Shown here in pieces: positions 16,129-25,506 of a DNA stretch of 64,000 bases. Where the stretch lies: positions 1 to 64,000 of the forward strand of contig NZ_WBZD01000021.1 in the NCBI RefSeq assembly GCF_009720365.1, given 5' to 3'. The DNA is from Catellatospora paridis (GTDB lineage: Bacteria; Actinomycetota; Actinomycetes; Mycobacteriales; Micromonosporaceae). Numbering within the stretch: the first letter of the stretch is position 1; every line of letters starts with the position of its first letter. The notes below the pieces were generated by a model. The model was not told the origin of the DNA and made no database searches. It saw nothing but the letters and a program-made list of their open reading frames with translations. The translations under genes and the position numbers were made by a program.

Positions 16129-17376
16129 GTGCGCAAGGTAGTCGACTCCGTCGTGCCCGCCCGGCTCGGCGCGGGCTATCGCTGGCTGCTGGCCTCGTCC
16201 TGGTCGAGCAACCTCGGCGACGGGGTGGCGCTCGCGGCCGGGCCGCTGCTGGTCACCTCGCTGACCGACGACCCGTTCCTGATCTCGCTGGCTGCGCTGC
16301 TGCGATGGGCCCCGCCGCTGATGTTCGGCCTGTACGCCGGCGTGCTGTCGGACCGGCTCGACCGCCGCCGCATCATGATCGCGGCGAACGCAGCCCGGGT
16401 CCTGGTGCTGGCCGTCCTGGTGGCCATGATGCTCACCGGGACGCTGACGGCGCTCGGCGCGCTGGCGGCGCTGGGCCTGCTGACCGTCGCCGAGGTGTTC
16501 GCCGACAACACCGCCGGCACGCTGACGCCGATGCTGGTGCACCGCGACGACCTGGCGATCGCCAACGCCCGGCTGCAGACCGGGTTCATCACGCTCAATC
16601 AGCTGATCGGCCCGCCGATCGGGGCGGCGCTGTTCGCCGCGGGCACCGCGTGGCCGTTCGCGGCCGAGGTCGTGCTCGTAGCCGCGGGCGTGGTGCTGGT
16701 GTCGCGGGTGCGGCTGCCGGCCCGCGAGCGACCGGACGGTGCGCGGCGCAGCCTGCGGCGTGACGTCGCCGAGGGGTTCCGCTGGACGGTGAACCACGCG
16801 GCCGTGCGTACCCTCGTGCTCACGATTCTGATCTTCAACGTGACCTTCGGGGCGGCCTGGTCGGTGCTCGTGCTCTACGCCCAGGAGCAGCTCGGCCTCG
16901 GCGCCATCGGGTTCGGCCTGCTCACCACGGTCTCGGCGGTCGGCGGCCTGCTCGGCACCGCGCTCTACGGCGCGATCACACGCCGGGTGAGCCTGGGCAA
17001 CGTGATGCGCGTCGGGCTGATCATCGAGACCCTGACCCACCTCGGTCTCGCCGTGACCACCTCACCGGTGCTGGCCTCGGCGATCTTCTTCGTGTTCGGG
17101 GCGCACGCGTTCGTCTGGGGCACCACCTCGGTCACGGTGCGCCAGCGGGCCGTGCCCGAGCAGCTGCAGGGCCGGGTGAACAGCCTCAACACCATCGCCG
17201 TCTTCGGCGGCCTGGTCGTCGGCTCGGTGATCGGCGGCGTGCTGGCCACCTACTACGGAGTCACCGCGCCGTTCTGGTTCGCCTTCGCCGGTTCGGCGGC
17301 CTTCGTGGTGCTGCTGTGGCGCGAGATGACCCGCATCGCCCACGCCGACGAGGAAGTGGTTCCCGCGACCGCGTGA
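16129..17376 (+). CDS. MFS transporter, EntS/MFS_3-type
   Basis: 415 residues with about 11-12 membrane segments. The LYAGVLSDRLDRRRIMIAAN loop and the second-half PEQLQGRVNSLNTIAVFGG motif are typical of the MFS_3 group, which includes siderophore and macrolide exporters. GTG 16129 begins the family-like N-terminus; a TAGGGT -10-like box lies just upstream. Its substrate is unknown. It is convergent with the sigma gene ending at 17401. Confidence 0.85.
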   Translation: MRKVVDSVVPARLGAGYRWLLASSWSSNLGDGVALAAGPLLVTSLTDDPFLISLAALLRWAPPLMFGLYAGVLSDRLDRRRIMIAANAARVLVLAVLVAMMLTGTLTALGALAALGLLTVAEVFADNTAGTLTPMLVHRDDLAIANARLQTGFITLNQLIGPPIGAALFAAGTAWPFAAEVVLVAAGVVLVSRVRLPARERPDGARRSLRRDVAEGFRWTVNHAAVRTLVLTILIFNVTFGAAWSVLVLYAQEQLGLGAIGFGLLTTVSAVGGLLGTALYGAITRRVSLGNVMRVGLIIETLTHLGLAVTTSPVLASAIFFVFGAHAFVWGTTSVTVRQRAVPEQLQGRVNSLNTIAVFGGLVVGSVIGGVLATYYGVTAPFWFAFAGSAAFVVLLWREMTRIAHADEEVVPATA

Positions 17377-17400
17377 GCGCACACGCGGCGCCCGATCGGC

Positions 17401-18483
17401 TCAGGGCAGGGCGGCGGGCAGGCCGAACACGGCGAAATGCTCGGTCCCGATGAACGCGGTGACCTCGGCGATGCGGTCGTCGCGCAGGGTCAGCACGTTG
17501 ACCGACCAGGCCACGTGCTCGCCCGTGGCGGCGGGGCGCAGGTAGCAGGCCACTGCGGGCTGGCCATTGGCGCTGACCGGCAGGTGCCGCCAGGAGCCGC
17601 ACGCGGTCAGCGGGATCCGCACCGCGAAGTCGGTGACCGCGGCCAGGCCGTGATACCAGTGCGGCAGCGGCGGCATGGACCAGGTGACGTCCTCGACCAG
17701 CAGCGTGATCAGGGCGTCGGCGTCGCCGCGCTCCAGCGCCTGGGCGAACCGGTGCACGACGTCGCGCACCCGCGCGTCGCCGATCTTGCGCAGGGTCTGC
17801 TGCTGGCTGGGGGAGGGCGCCTTCTCCGCGACGATCCGGCGGGCCCGGGCCAGCGCGGAGTTCACCGAGGTGGTCGAGGTGTCCATGATCGCGGCGATCT
17901 CGGCGACGGAGAAGCCCAGCACCTCGAACAGCAGCAGCGCCGCCCGCTGGTTGCCGGGCAGGTGCTGCAGCGCGGCGACGAACGCCAGCTCGACCGCCTC
18001 GCGCTGCTCGTAGCGCGCGCCCGGCCCGGCCGGCGCGGCGCCCAGACCCGCGTCGGGGTACGGGCCGAGCCAGGCGACCTCGGTCAGCGGGGTGTCGCCG
18101 ACCACGGCGTGGGCGCTGGACGGGCCGAGGTCCATCGGCAGCGCCCGGCGGCCGCGGGCCTCGACGAGGTCCAGGCAGGTGCGGGTGGCGACGGTGTAGA
18201 GCCAGGCCCGCAGCGAGCCGCGCCCGGCGAAGCCCGCCAGCCCGCGCCAGGCCCGCAGCAGTGCGTCCTGCAGCGCGTCGTCGGCGTCGTGGGTCGAGCC
18301 GAGCATCCGGTAGCAGTGCGCGTGCAGCTGAGGCCGCAGCGGCTCGACGAGCCGGGTGAACGCGGCGTCGTCCCCGCCCCGCGCCAGGGCCAGGTCGGCG
18401 TCCCCGGCCACGGCGGACGAAAGTTCGCTCACAAGCGACGATTCTGCCGCACGCTGTCGGTCTTTATCAGGTACGAGTGCCAT
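17401..18483 (-). CDS. ECF sigma factor with C-terminal SnoaL-like domain (TIGR02960/SigG type)
   Basis: 360 residues. Sigma region 2 is LHAHCYRMLGSTHDADDALQ and region 4 is HLPGNQRAALLLFEVLGFSV followed by TSTTSVNSALARARRI. The C-terminal 130 residues form an NTF2/SnoaL-like domain (FAQALERGDADALITLLVED) that in this group modulates sigma activity, as no classical anti-sigma is present. A GTG at 18432 (VSELSSAV) is an attractive shorter start, since the extra 17 residues overlap the divergent promoter region. It is divergent from an alpha/beta-hydrolase gene, a recurring pairing for such sigma factors. Confidence 0.88.
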   Translation of the reverse strand: MALVPDKDRQRAAESSLVSELSSAVAGDADLALARGGDDAAFTRLVEPLRPQLHAHCYRMLGSTHDADDALQDALLRAWRGLAGFAGRGSLRAWLYTVATRTCLDLVEARGRRALPMDLGPSSAHAVVGDTPLTEVAWLGPYPDAGLGAAPAGPGARYEQREAVELAFVAALQHLPGNQRAALLLFEVLGFSVAEIAAIMDTSTTSVNSALARARRIVAEKAPSPSQQQTLRKIGDARVRDVVHRFAQALERGDADALITLLVEDVTWSMPPLPHWYHGLAAVTDFAVRIPLTACGSWRHLPVSANGQPAVACYLRPAATGEHVAWSVNVLTLRDDRIAEVTAFIGTEHFAVFGLPAALP

Positions 18484-18503
18484 ATCACCTGCTAGGAGAC
18501 CTG

Positions 18504-19337
18504 ATGAACGACACTTCGACCGTCCCCGTCACGACCGGCACCCTGGAGGTGCCCGGCGCTGCGCTGCACTACGAGGTGCGGGGCGCGGGGCCGCTGGTGG
18601 TGCTCATCGGGGCACCCATGGACGGCCGGGCCTTCACCCCGCTGGCCGAGCTAGGGGCCGCCGACCACCTGGTGCTGACCACCGACCCGCGGGGCATCTT
18701 CCGCAGCTCGGTCGACGACCGCGACCAGGATTCGACGCCCCGGCAACGCGGCGACGACCTGGCCAGGCTGATCGCCCACCTCGACGCCGGCCCGGCCGTG
18801 GTGCTGGGCTCCAGCGGCGGGGCGGTCAGCGCGCTGGCCCTCGCCGAGACCCGTCCCGAGCTGGTGGGCACGGTCATCGCGCACGAGCCGCCGCTGGACG
18901 AGCTGGTCGAGGACCGGGTTCAGCTGCGCGAGCAGACCGACGACATGATCGCCACGTACCTCGGTGGGGACCCGAGGGGCGCGTTCGCGAAGTTCCTGAA
19001 GATCGCGAACATCGAGCTGCCCCCGCCGGTGTTCGAGGCCATCGTCGGCGGCGAGCGCGACGAGCAGTCGGTCGCCGACGAGCACTTCCAGTACGCGCAC
19101 ATGCTGCTGCCCACCGTCAGCTTCATCCCGGACACGGCGGCGCTGCGCGCGAACGGCACCCGGGTCGTGGTCGGCATCGGCGAGGACTCCACCGGCCAGC
19201 TCTGTGATCGCACCTCGCGGGCGCTCGCCGCGCAGTTGGACATCGAGCCGACGATGTTCCCCGGCGATCACTTCGGCTTCGCCGACGACCCGGCGGCATT
19301 CGCCGTGCGACTGCGTGAGGTGCTGGCCGCGAGCTGA
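18504..19337 (+). CDS. Alpha/beta-hydrolase divergent from sigma factor
   Basis: 277 residues. The nucleophile elbow is VVLGSSGGAVSALALA (Ser in GSSGG) and the catalytic His is in FPGDHFGFADDP. The oxyanion-side sequence is LVVLIGAPMDGRAFTPLAE. It resembles small actinobacterial hydrolases of unknown substrate. AGGAGA precedes ATG 18504. Shared 5' region with the sigma factor suggests a regulatory link. It is followed by a hairpin terminator. Confidence 0.85.
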   Translation: MNDTSTVPVTTGTLEVPGAALHYEVRGAGPLVVLIGAPMDGRAFTPLAELGAADHLVLTTDPRGIFRSSVDDRDQDSTPRQRGDDLARLIAHLDAGPAVVLGSSGGAVSALALAETRPELVGTVIAHEPPLDELVEDRVQLREQTDDMIATYLGGDPRGAFAKFLKIANIELPPPVFEAIVGGERDEQSVADEHFQYAHMLLPTVSFIPDTAALRANGTRVVVGIGEDSTGQLCDRTSRALAAQLDIEPTMFPGDHFGFADDPAAFAVRLREVLAAS

Positions 19338-19357
19338 GCGGAGCGTCGACAATGGAC

Positions 19358-19392
19358 ACATGGCCATCCGGATTCCATCCGGATGGCCATGT
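19358..19392 (+). terminator. Terminator hairpin
   Basis: Perfect 15-bp arms (19358-19372, 19378-19392) around a TTCCA loop, 20 bases after the hydrolase stop. Confidence 0.85.
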
Positions 19393-19440
19393 CGTCGTAG
19401 GCGCTTCTCATCCGTTCGTCTGCTCACGACTGTCGAAGTG

Positions 19441-19469
19441 TTGACGTGTTCGTGACGTGTCGGTAACGT
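19441..19469 (+). promoter_or_regulatory. Promoter for GH87 gene
   Basis: -35 TTGACG (19441-19446) and -10 TAACGT (19464-19469) with a 17-base spacer, the best consensus promoter in the gap. It implies an mRNA leader of about 320 bases before ATG 19800. Confidence 0.6.
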
Positions 19470-19482
19470 TGCTCCCAACGCA

Positions 19483-19533
19483 GTGCAAGATTTCGACAAA
19501 CCGATGTTTAGTTTTGTCGAGAGCTTGTGCAAG
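19483..19533 (+). promoter_or_regulatory. Repeat-rich candidate operator in GH87 leader
   Basis: GTGCAAG occurs twice in direct orientation (19483-19489, 19527-19533), flanking the inverted pair TTTCGACAAA (19491-19500) and TTTTGTCGA (19512-19520). It starts just after the predicted transcription start, a typical place for a sugar-responsive repressor. The rest of 19534-19799 holds nothing I can name. Confidence 0.45.
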
Positions 19534-19799
19534 TTCCCTGCAGGCCGCTCACCTGCCGGTGTTCTCCATCCGTTTCGGGAGAGGCCCGGTATGACGTCGG
19601 CTTTCGTACGCACTGGTCGATCACCCCCACGCGGCCCGGGCTGAGTTCACGCCCGCGCCACGTCACCGGTTACACCACGCCTGCAAAACATCAACCGCGC
19701 GGTCCCGCTCGCCGTCGCGGCTGTTCGGGCACCCCGTTTCACCGCACGCCTGTGGACCCCCTCCACACGCGGAACGTCCCTCCGTGACAAAGGACAACC

Positions 19800-22700
19800 A
19801 TGAGAACCAGGAATCCGATCAGGGCGGTGGCGACCGCGGTCGCCGCTGCCATGATCGCCACGGCCGGGTGGGCAGCCGTCGCGCAAGCGGCCGGCGGGCC
19901 CAACCTCAGCCTCGGCAAGTCCACCTCCGCCAGCTCGGTCAACGGCCCCTACGTGACCGGCAACCTCAACGACGGCAACCAGGGCAGCTACTGGGAGAGC
20001 TCCGGCTCCCTGCCGCAGTGGGCGCAGCTCGACCTCGGCGCCGCCACCGCCATCGACCAGGTGGTGCTGAAGCTGCCCGCCGGCTGGGGCACCCGCACCC
20101 AGACCCTGTCCATCCAGGGCAGCACCAACGGCTCCAGCTTCAGCGACATCGTCGCCTCGCAGGGCTACAGCTTCAACCCGTCGGTCGCCAACAACTCGGT
20201 GACCATCAACTTCCCGGCGACCTCGCCGCGCTACGTGCGCGTCAACGTCAGCGCCAACACCGGCTGGGCCGCCGCGCAGCTGTCCGAGCTGGAGATCTAC
20301 GGCACCGCCAGCTCGTCGACCAACCTCGCCCAGGGCCGCCCGACGACCGAGAGCGGTCACGCCGACGTCTACGACTCGGGCCGCACCGTCGACGGCAACC
20401 AGGGCACCTACTGGGAGAGCGTCAACAACTCCTTCCCGGAGTGGACGACCGTCGACCTCGGCTCGGCCGTCGCGGTCAACCGCGTCGTGCTGAAGCTGCC
20501 GACCTCCGGCTGGGGCACCCGCTCGCAGACCCTCGCGGTCCAGGGCAGCACCAACGGCTCGACGTTCACCGACGTCGTCGGCTCGGCGTCGTACACCTTC
20601 AACCCGGCCGTGGCCGGAAACTCGGTGACGATCAACTTCACCCAGACCACCACCCGGTACGTGCGGATCAACATCACCGCCAACTCCGCGTGGCCGGCGG
20701 GCCAGCTCTCCGAGATCGAGGTGTACGGCCCCGGCGGCGGCACCCCCGACACCACCGCCCCCAGCGTGCCGTCGAACCTGACCCTCGGCGCGTCCGGCAC
20801 GACGATCACCCTGAACTGGGGCGCGTCGACCGACAACTCCGACGGCAGCGGCCTCGCGGGCTACGACGTCTACCGCAACGGCGCGCTGGCCGCGCAGGTC
20901 GGCGCCGTCACCACCTGGCAGGACACCCAACCGACCACGGCGACCGTGTCCTACTACGTACGGGCGCGCGACAACGCGGGCAACGTCTCCGCCAACAGCA
21001 ACACGGTCACCCGCAACGGGACCACGCCCGACACCACCCCGCCGAGCGTGCCCGGCACGCTGAGCCACACCACGTCCGGCACGACGATCACGCTCAACTG
21101 GGGCGCGTCGACCGACAACGCGGGCGGCAGCGGCCTGGCGGGCTACGACGTGTTCCGCAACGGCGCCCTGGCCGCGCAGGTCGGCACCGTCACCACCTGG
21201 AACGACACCCAGGCCGCCTCGGCCACCGTGTCGTACTACGTGCGGGCCCGTGACAATGCCGGCAACACCTCCGGCAACAGCAACACCGTGACCCGCCCCG
21301 GCGGCGACGTCACCGCGCCGACCGTGCCGTCGAACCTGACCCAGAGCACCTCGGGCACCACGATCACCCTGAACTGGGGCGCGTCGAACGACGGCTCCGG
21401 CAGCGGCCTGGCCGGCTACAACGTGTACCGCGACGGCGGCCTGATCGCCACCCTCGGCACCGTGCTCACCTACCAGGACTCGCAGCCGGCCACGGCGACC
21501 GTGTCCTACTTCGTGCGGGCGCGCGACAACGCGGGCAACCTGTCCGGCAACAGCAACACCGTCACCCGCACCGGCACCCAGCCCCCCGGCTGCGTCAACG
21601 TCGCGTCCGGCAAGACCATGACCGCGAACGGCTCCACGTTCACGTTCACCCCGGACAAGGCCAACGACGGGCAGCTCGCCACCTACTGGGAGGGCGGCGG
21701 CTACCCGGCGACCCTGACCGTGGCGCTGGGCGGCAACCACACGATCACCCAGGTCAACGTCAAGCTGAACCCGGACGCCTCGTGGGGCACGCGTACCCAG
21801 AACTTCCAGATCCTGGGCCGCGAGCAGTCCTCCTCCACCTACACCAACCTGGTGTCGGCGGCGAGCTACCAGTTCACCCAGGGCAACAACGTGGTGAACG
21901 TCCCCGTCTCGGCGACCACCGCCGACGTGCGGCTGTCCTTCAACTCCAACACCGGCGCCCCCTCGGGCCAGGTCGCGGAGTTCGAGGTGTGCGGCACCCC
22001 CGCGCCGAACCCTGACCTCACCGTCAGCAACGTGTCGTGGACCCCGTCCTCGCCGAACGAGGCGTCCAGCATCTCGCTGACCGCCACCGTCAACAACATC
22101 GGCGACCTGTCCGCCCCCGCCTCCAAGGTCGGCCTGTACCTCGACGGCGCGCTCAAGGGCACCGTCGACGTCGCGGCCATCGCGGCGGGCGGCTCGCAGT
22201 CGGTCAGCCTGCCGATCGGCACGCTGGGCCAGGGCTCGTACGCGATCAGCGCCCGCGCCGACAACGCCAGCACGGTGACCGAGAAGAACGAGAACAACAA
22301 CACCGCCAACGCCGCGAGCAACCTCGTCGTGGCCCAGGCCCCCGGCCCCGACCTGCAGGTCACCGGGATCTCCACCAACCCGGCCAACCCGGCCGTCGGC
22401 GCGGCGGTCAGCTTCACCGTGACCCTCAACAACCGCGGCACCACGGCCACCGGCGTCACCACGGTCACCCGGGTGACGGTCGGCTCCACCACCCTCAACA
22501 CCAACACCGCCTCGGTCGCCGCGGGCGCCACCGTCAACGTGGCCGTCAATGGCACCTGGACCGCCACCAGCGGCGGCGCGACCATCACGGCCAGCGCCGA
22601 CGCGACCAACGTCGTGGCCGAGACCAACGAGACCAACAACTCGCTGACTCAGTCGATCGTCGTCGGCCGCGGTGCCGCCGTCCCGTACACCTCGTACGAG

Positions 22701-24407
22701 GCCGAGTCCGCCGCCTACCAGGGCACCCTGCTGGAGACGGACGCGCTGCGCACCTTCGGGCACACCAACTTCGCCACCGAGTCCTCGGGCCGCAAGTCGG
22801 TGCGCCTCAACACCCAGGGCCAGTACGTCGAGTTCACCTCGACCAACCAGGCCAACTCGATCGTCGTCCGCAACTCGGTCCCCGACGCCGCCGGCGGCGG
22901 AGGCCAGGACTACACGATCAGCCTCTACATCAACGGTGTCTTCGATCGGAAGCTCACCCTGTCCTCGGTGCACAGCTGGCTCTACGGCACCACCGACGAC
23001 CCCGAGGGCCTGTCCAACACCCCGCAGACCAACGCGCGGCGGCTGTTCGACGAGTCCAACGCCCTGCTGCCGACGTCGTACCCGCCGGGCACGAAGTTCA
23101 AGCTGCAGCGCGACTCGGGCGACAACGCCTCCTTCTACATCATCGATCTCGTCGACCTGGAGCAGGTGGCGCCCGCGCTGAGCAAGCCGGCCGAGTGCAC
23201 CTCGATCACCAACTACGGCGCGGTGCCCAACGACGGCCTCGACGACACGGCGGCCATCCAGGCCGCGGTGACCGCCGACCAGAACGGGCAGATCAGCTGC
23301 GTCTGGATCCCGGCCGGCCAGTGGCGGCAGGAGCAGAAGATCCTCACCGACGACCCGCTGAACCGCGGGACGCACAACCAGGTGGGCATCAGCAACGTCA
23401 CCATCCGCGGCGCGGGCATGTGGCACTCCCGCCTCTACACGCTGACCCAGCCCCAGAACGCGGGGGGCATCAACCACCCGCACGAGGGCAACTTCGGCTT
23501 CGACATCGACAAGAACACCATCATCTCCGACCTGGCCATCTTCGGCTCCGGCCGGATCCGTGGCGGTGACGGCAACGCCGAGGGCGGCGTCGGCATCAAC
23601 GGCCGGCTCGGCGTCGGCACGAAGATCACCAACGTGTGGATCGAGCACGCCAACGTCGGCGCCTGGGTCGGCCGCGACTACTCCAACATCACCGAGCTGT
23701 GGGGACCCGGTGACGGGCTGGAGTTCAGCGGCATGCGGATCCGCAACACGTACGCCGACGGCATCAACTTCACCAACGGCACCCGCAACTCGACCGTGTT
23801 CAACTCGTCGTTCCGCAACAACGGCGACGACGCGCTCGCGGTCTGGGCCAGCAAGTACGTGAAGGACACCTCGGTCGACATCGGCCACGACAACCGCTTC
23901 GTCAACAACACGGTGCAGCTGCCGTGGCGGGCGAACGGCATCGCGGTCTACGGCGGCTACGGCAACAAGATCGAGAACAACCTGATCTACGACACCATGA
24001 ACTACCCGGGCATCATGCTGGCGACCGACCACGACCCGATCCCCTTCACGGGTCAGACGCTCATCGCCAACAACGCGCTCTACCGCACGGGTGGCGCCTT
24101 CTGGAACGAAGACCAGGAGTTCGGCGCGATCACGCTGTTCGCGGCGACCGTCGCGATCCCCGGCGTCACGATCCGTGACACGGAGATCTACGACTCGACG
24201 TACGACGGCATCCAGTTCAAGGCCGGTGAGCTTCCGGGGGTGGTCATCACCAACGTGAAGATCGACAAGTCGAACAACGGCGCGGGCATGCTGGCCATGG
24301 CCCAGGCCCGCGGTAGCGCGACGCTGTCGAACGTCACCATCACGAACTCGGGCACCGGCAACATCGTGACCCAGCCGGGTTCGACGTTCACCTTCTCGGG
24401 CAGCTGA
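19800..24407 (+). CDS. Secreted modular GH87 alpha-1,3-glucanase (mycodextranase family)
   Basis: 1535 residues, the largest gene here. Signal peptide about 1-30 (ending AQA). Two discoidin-type CBM32 domains (about 33-315), three fibronectin III domains (about 322-590; SGLAGYDVYRNG repeated), a third discoidin domain (598-735), two CARDB domains (737-845, 849-955), a CBM35/CBM6-like module from about 961 (YEAESAAYQG) and the C-terminal GH87 beta-helix from about 1126 (YGAVPNDGLDDTAAIQ). Acidic residues D1343-D1344 in NNGDDALAVW match the catalytic region. Role: digesting alpha-1,3-glucan of fungal walls or biofilm. Ends at a strong terminator. Confidence 0.92.
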   Translation: MRTRNPIRAVATAVAAAMIATAGWAAVAQAAGGPNLSLGKSTSASSVNGPYVTGNLNDGNQGSYWESSGSLPQWAQLDLGAATAIDQVVLKLPAGWGTRTQTLSIQGSTNGSSFSDIVASQGYSFNPSVANNSVTINFPATSPRYVRVNVSANTGWAAAQLSELEIYGTASSSTNLAQGRPTTESGHADVYDSGRTVDGNQGTYWESVNNSFPEWTTVDLGSAVAVNRVVLKLPTSGWGTRSQTLAVQGSTNGSTFTDVVGSASYTFNPAVAGNSVTINFTQTTTRYVRINITANSAWPAGQLSEIEVYGPGGGTPDTTAPSVPSNLTLGASGTTITLNWGASTDNSDGSGLAGYDVYRNGALAAQVGAVTTWQDTQPTTATVSYYVRARDNAGNVSANSNTVTRNGTTPDTTPPSVPGTLSHTTSGTTITLNWGASTDNAGGSGLAGYDVFRNGALAAQVGTVTTWNDTQAASATVSYYVRARDNAGNTSGNSNTVTRPGGDVTAPTVPSNLTQSTSGTTITLNWGASNDGSGSGLAGYNVYRDGGLIATLGTVLTYQDSQPATATVSYFVRARDNAGNLSGNSNTVTRTGTQPPGCVNVASGKTMTANGSTFTFTPDKANDGQLATYWEGGGYPATLTVALGGNHTITQVNVKLNPDASWGTRTQNFQILGREQSSSTYTNLVSAASYQFTQGNNVVNVPVSATTADVRLSFNSNTGAPSGQVAEFEVCGTPAPNPDLTVSNVSWTPSSPNEASSISLTATVNNIGDLSAPASKVGLYLDGALKGTVDVAAIAAGGSQSVSLPIGTLGQGSYAISARADNASTVTEKNENNNTANAASNLVVAQAPGPDLQVTGISTNPANPAVGAAVSFTVTLNNRGTTATGVTTVTRVTVGSTTLNTNTASVAAGATVNVAVNGTWTATSGGATITASADATNVVAETNETNNSLTQSIVVGRGAAVPYTSYEAESAAYQGTLLETDALRTFGHTNFATESSGRKSVRLNTQGQYVEFTSTNQANSIVVRNSVPDAAGGGGQDYTISLYINGVFDRKLTLSSVHSWLYGTTDDPEGLSNTPQTNARRLFDESNALLPTSYPPGTKFKLQRDSGDNASFYIIDLVDLEQVAPALSKPAECTSITNYGAVPNDGLDDTAAIQAAVTADQNGQISCVWIPAGQWRQEQKILTDDPLNRGTHNQVGISNVTIRGAGMWHSRLYTLTQPQNAGGINHPHEGNFGFDIDKNTIISDLAIFGSGRIRGGDGNAEGGVGINGRLGVGTKITNVWIEHANVGAWVGRDYSNITELWGPGDGLEFSGMRIRNTYADGINFTNGTRNSTVFNSSFRNNGDDALAVWASKYVKDTSVDIGHDNRFVNNTVQLPWRANGIAVYGGYGNKIENNLIYDTMNYPGIMLATDHDPIPFTGQTLIANNALYRTGGAFWNEDQEFGAITLFAATVAIPGVTIRDTEIYDSTYDGIQFKAGELPGVVITNVKIDKSNNGAGMLAMAQARGSATLSNVTITNSGTGNIVTQPGSTFTFSGS
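20740..21590 (+). repeat. Three tandem fibronectin III coding repeats
   Basis: Three units of about 270-285 bp are highly similar at DNA level, for example the segments encoding TLNWGASTDN and SYYVRARDNAGN. This points to recent duplication or gene conversion inside the gene. Confidence 0.8.
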
Positions 24408-24429
24408 CGCCGCTCGCGATACCGCACCA

Positions 24430-24466
24430 CCGGGGCCCGTCGGCGACCAACGCCGACGGGCCCCGG
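24430..24466 (+). terminator. Terminator hairpin after GH87 gene
   Basis: Perfect 16-bp arms (24430-24445, 24451-24466) with an ACCAA loop. Confidence 0.88.
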
Positions 24467-24600
24467 CCTTGCCGTCATCTGCGGCTGCGGCGCAGGGTCC
24501 GCATCTGCAGCGCGAGGGACTAAGCCGCTGCAACATCCATCTCTTTCAAAGGCGGGCTCGCATTTCGTGCGGATCGATGTCGACGCCCACTCACCCCGGG

Positions 24601-25293
24601 TCAGATCACCGAGACGAGCTCTTTCGCGAGCGGGCCGGCGGATGCCGGGTTCTGGCCGGTGTGCAGGGTGCGGTCCGTGACCAGGTACGGCTCCCACATC
24701 GGGCCGCGCGAGTAGTTGGTGGGCAGCTTCCTCAGCTCGTCCTCCAGCAGCCATTTGGCCTTGTCGGCGAGGCCGACGCCGGCTTCTTCGTCGTTGGTGA
24801 AACCGGTGAGGCTGTAGTTCGCGAACGGCGTGTCGCCGTGTTCGTCACGGGTGGCAAGAATCGCGGACGGTGCGTGGCAGACGATGCCGAAGTGCTTGCC
24901 CGAAGCCAACGCCTCGCGGAGAAGCTTGGCGGAGTCGGCGTCGTAGGCGAGGTCCTCCATGGGCCCGTGGCCGCCGGGGTAGAACACGGTGTCGTAGTCC
25001 TCGAAGCGCACGTCCTTGATGGCGACGGGGTAGCGGAGTTCTTCGGCCGCCTCGATGACGGACTCCTCCTGGAGGGACGTTTCCTCGCCGCCTGTCATGC
25101 TGGGCCGCAGACTCATCGTGTCCACGGTGGGGATCACGCCGCCCGGAGTGGCCACCGTGACCTGGTGACCGGCTTGCGTGAACACGGTGTAGGGGGCCAC
25201 GAACTCCTCGGCCCAGTACCCGGTGGGGTGCCGGTGCCCGTCTTTCATGGTCCAGTACTGCGCACCGCTCAGCACAAAGAGAACCTTCCCCAT
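24601..25293 (-). CDS. DJ-1/PfpI superfamily protein (Hsp31-like, type 1 glutamine amidotransferase fold)
   Basis: 230 residues. C139 in GIVCHAPSAIL is the nucleophile elbow; the acidic partner is in FYPGGHGPMEDL, as in Hsp31-type glyoxalases and chaperones. Proposed role is detoxifying reactive carbonyls or protecting proteins under stress. ATG 25293 (MGKVLFVLSG) has a GGCGAG ribosome-binding site. A 23-bp palindrome 65 bases upstream suggests stress-responsive repression; no regulator gene is adjacent. Confidence 0.9.
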   Translation of the reverse strand: MGKVLFVLSGAQYWTMKDGHRHPTGYWAEEFVAPYTVFTQAGHQVTVATPGGVIPTVDTMSLRPSMTGGEETSLQEESVIEAAEELRYPVAIKDVRFEDYDTVFYPGGHGPMEDLAYDADSAKLLREALASGKHFGIVCHAPSAILATRDEHGDTPFANYSLTGFTNDEEAGVGLADKAKWLLEDELRKLPTNYSRGPMWEPYLVTDRTLHTGQNPASAGPLAKELVSVI

Positions 25294-25357
25294 GGGAATC
25301 TCGCCTTCACTTGAGCACGGTAATGGGAAACAATCCGCCTTGGATGTCGAAAACGCA

Positions 25358-25380
25358 ATGTATGCACCAAATGCATACAT
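25358..25380. promoter_or_regulatory. Operator-like palindrome upstream of DJ-1/PfpI gene
   Basis: Perfect 9-bp arms, ATGTATGCA and TGCATACAT, around CCAAA. The geometry suits a HxlR/MarR-type dimer. The remainder of 25294-25506 shows no gene. Confidence 0.65.
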
Positions 25381-25506
25381 CCTTGTGCGTTATTCCTGGA
25401 ACGCACCGGGCCTGGATGCAGGCCGACGAAAGCGTAATCAACATCGAAGTCTAGGCACCGACTCCGAGTGACTCGGCCTGTTTCGAGGTATCCGCTACCT
25501 GCATGG

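Noticed and set aside
19647..24536. Minus-strand open frame of 1629 codons opposite the GH87 gene
   Set aside because: Shadow of the high-GC third codon positions on the other strand; low-complexity Val/Gly/Arg composition and no domain, while the plus strand has clear CBM32, FN3 and GH87 motifs.
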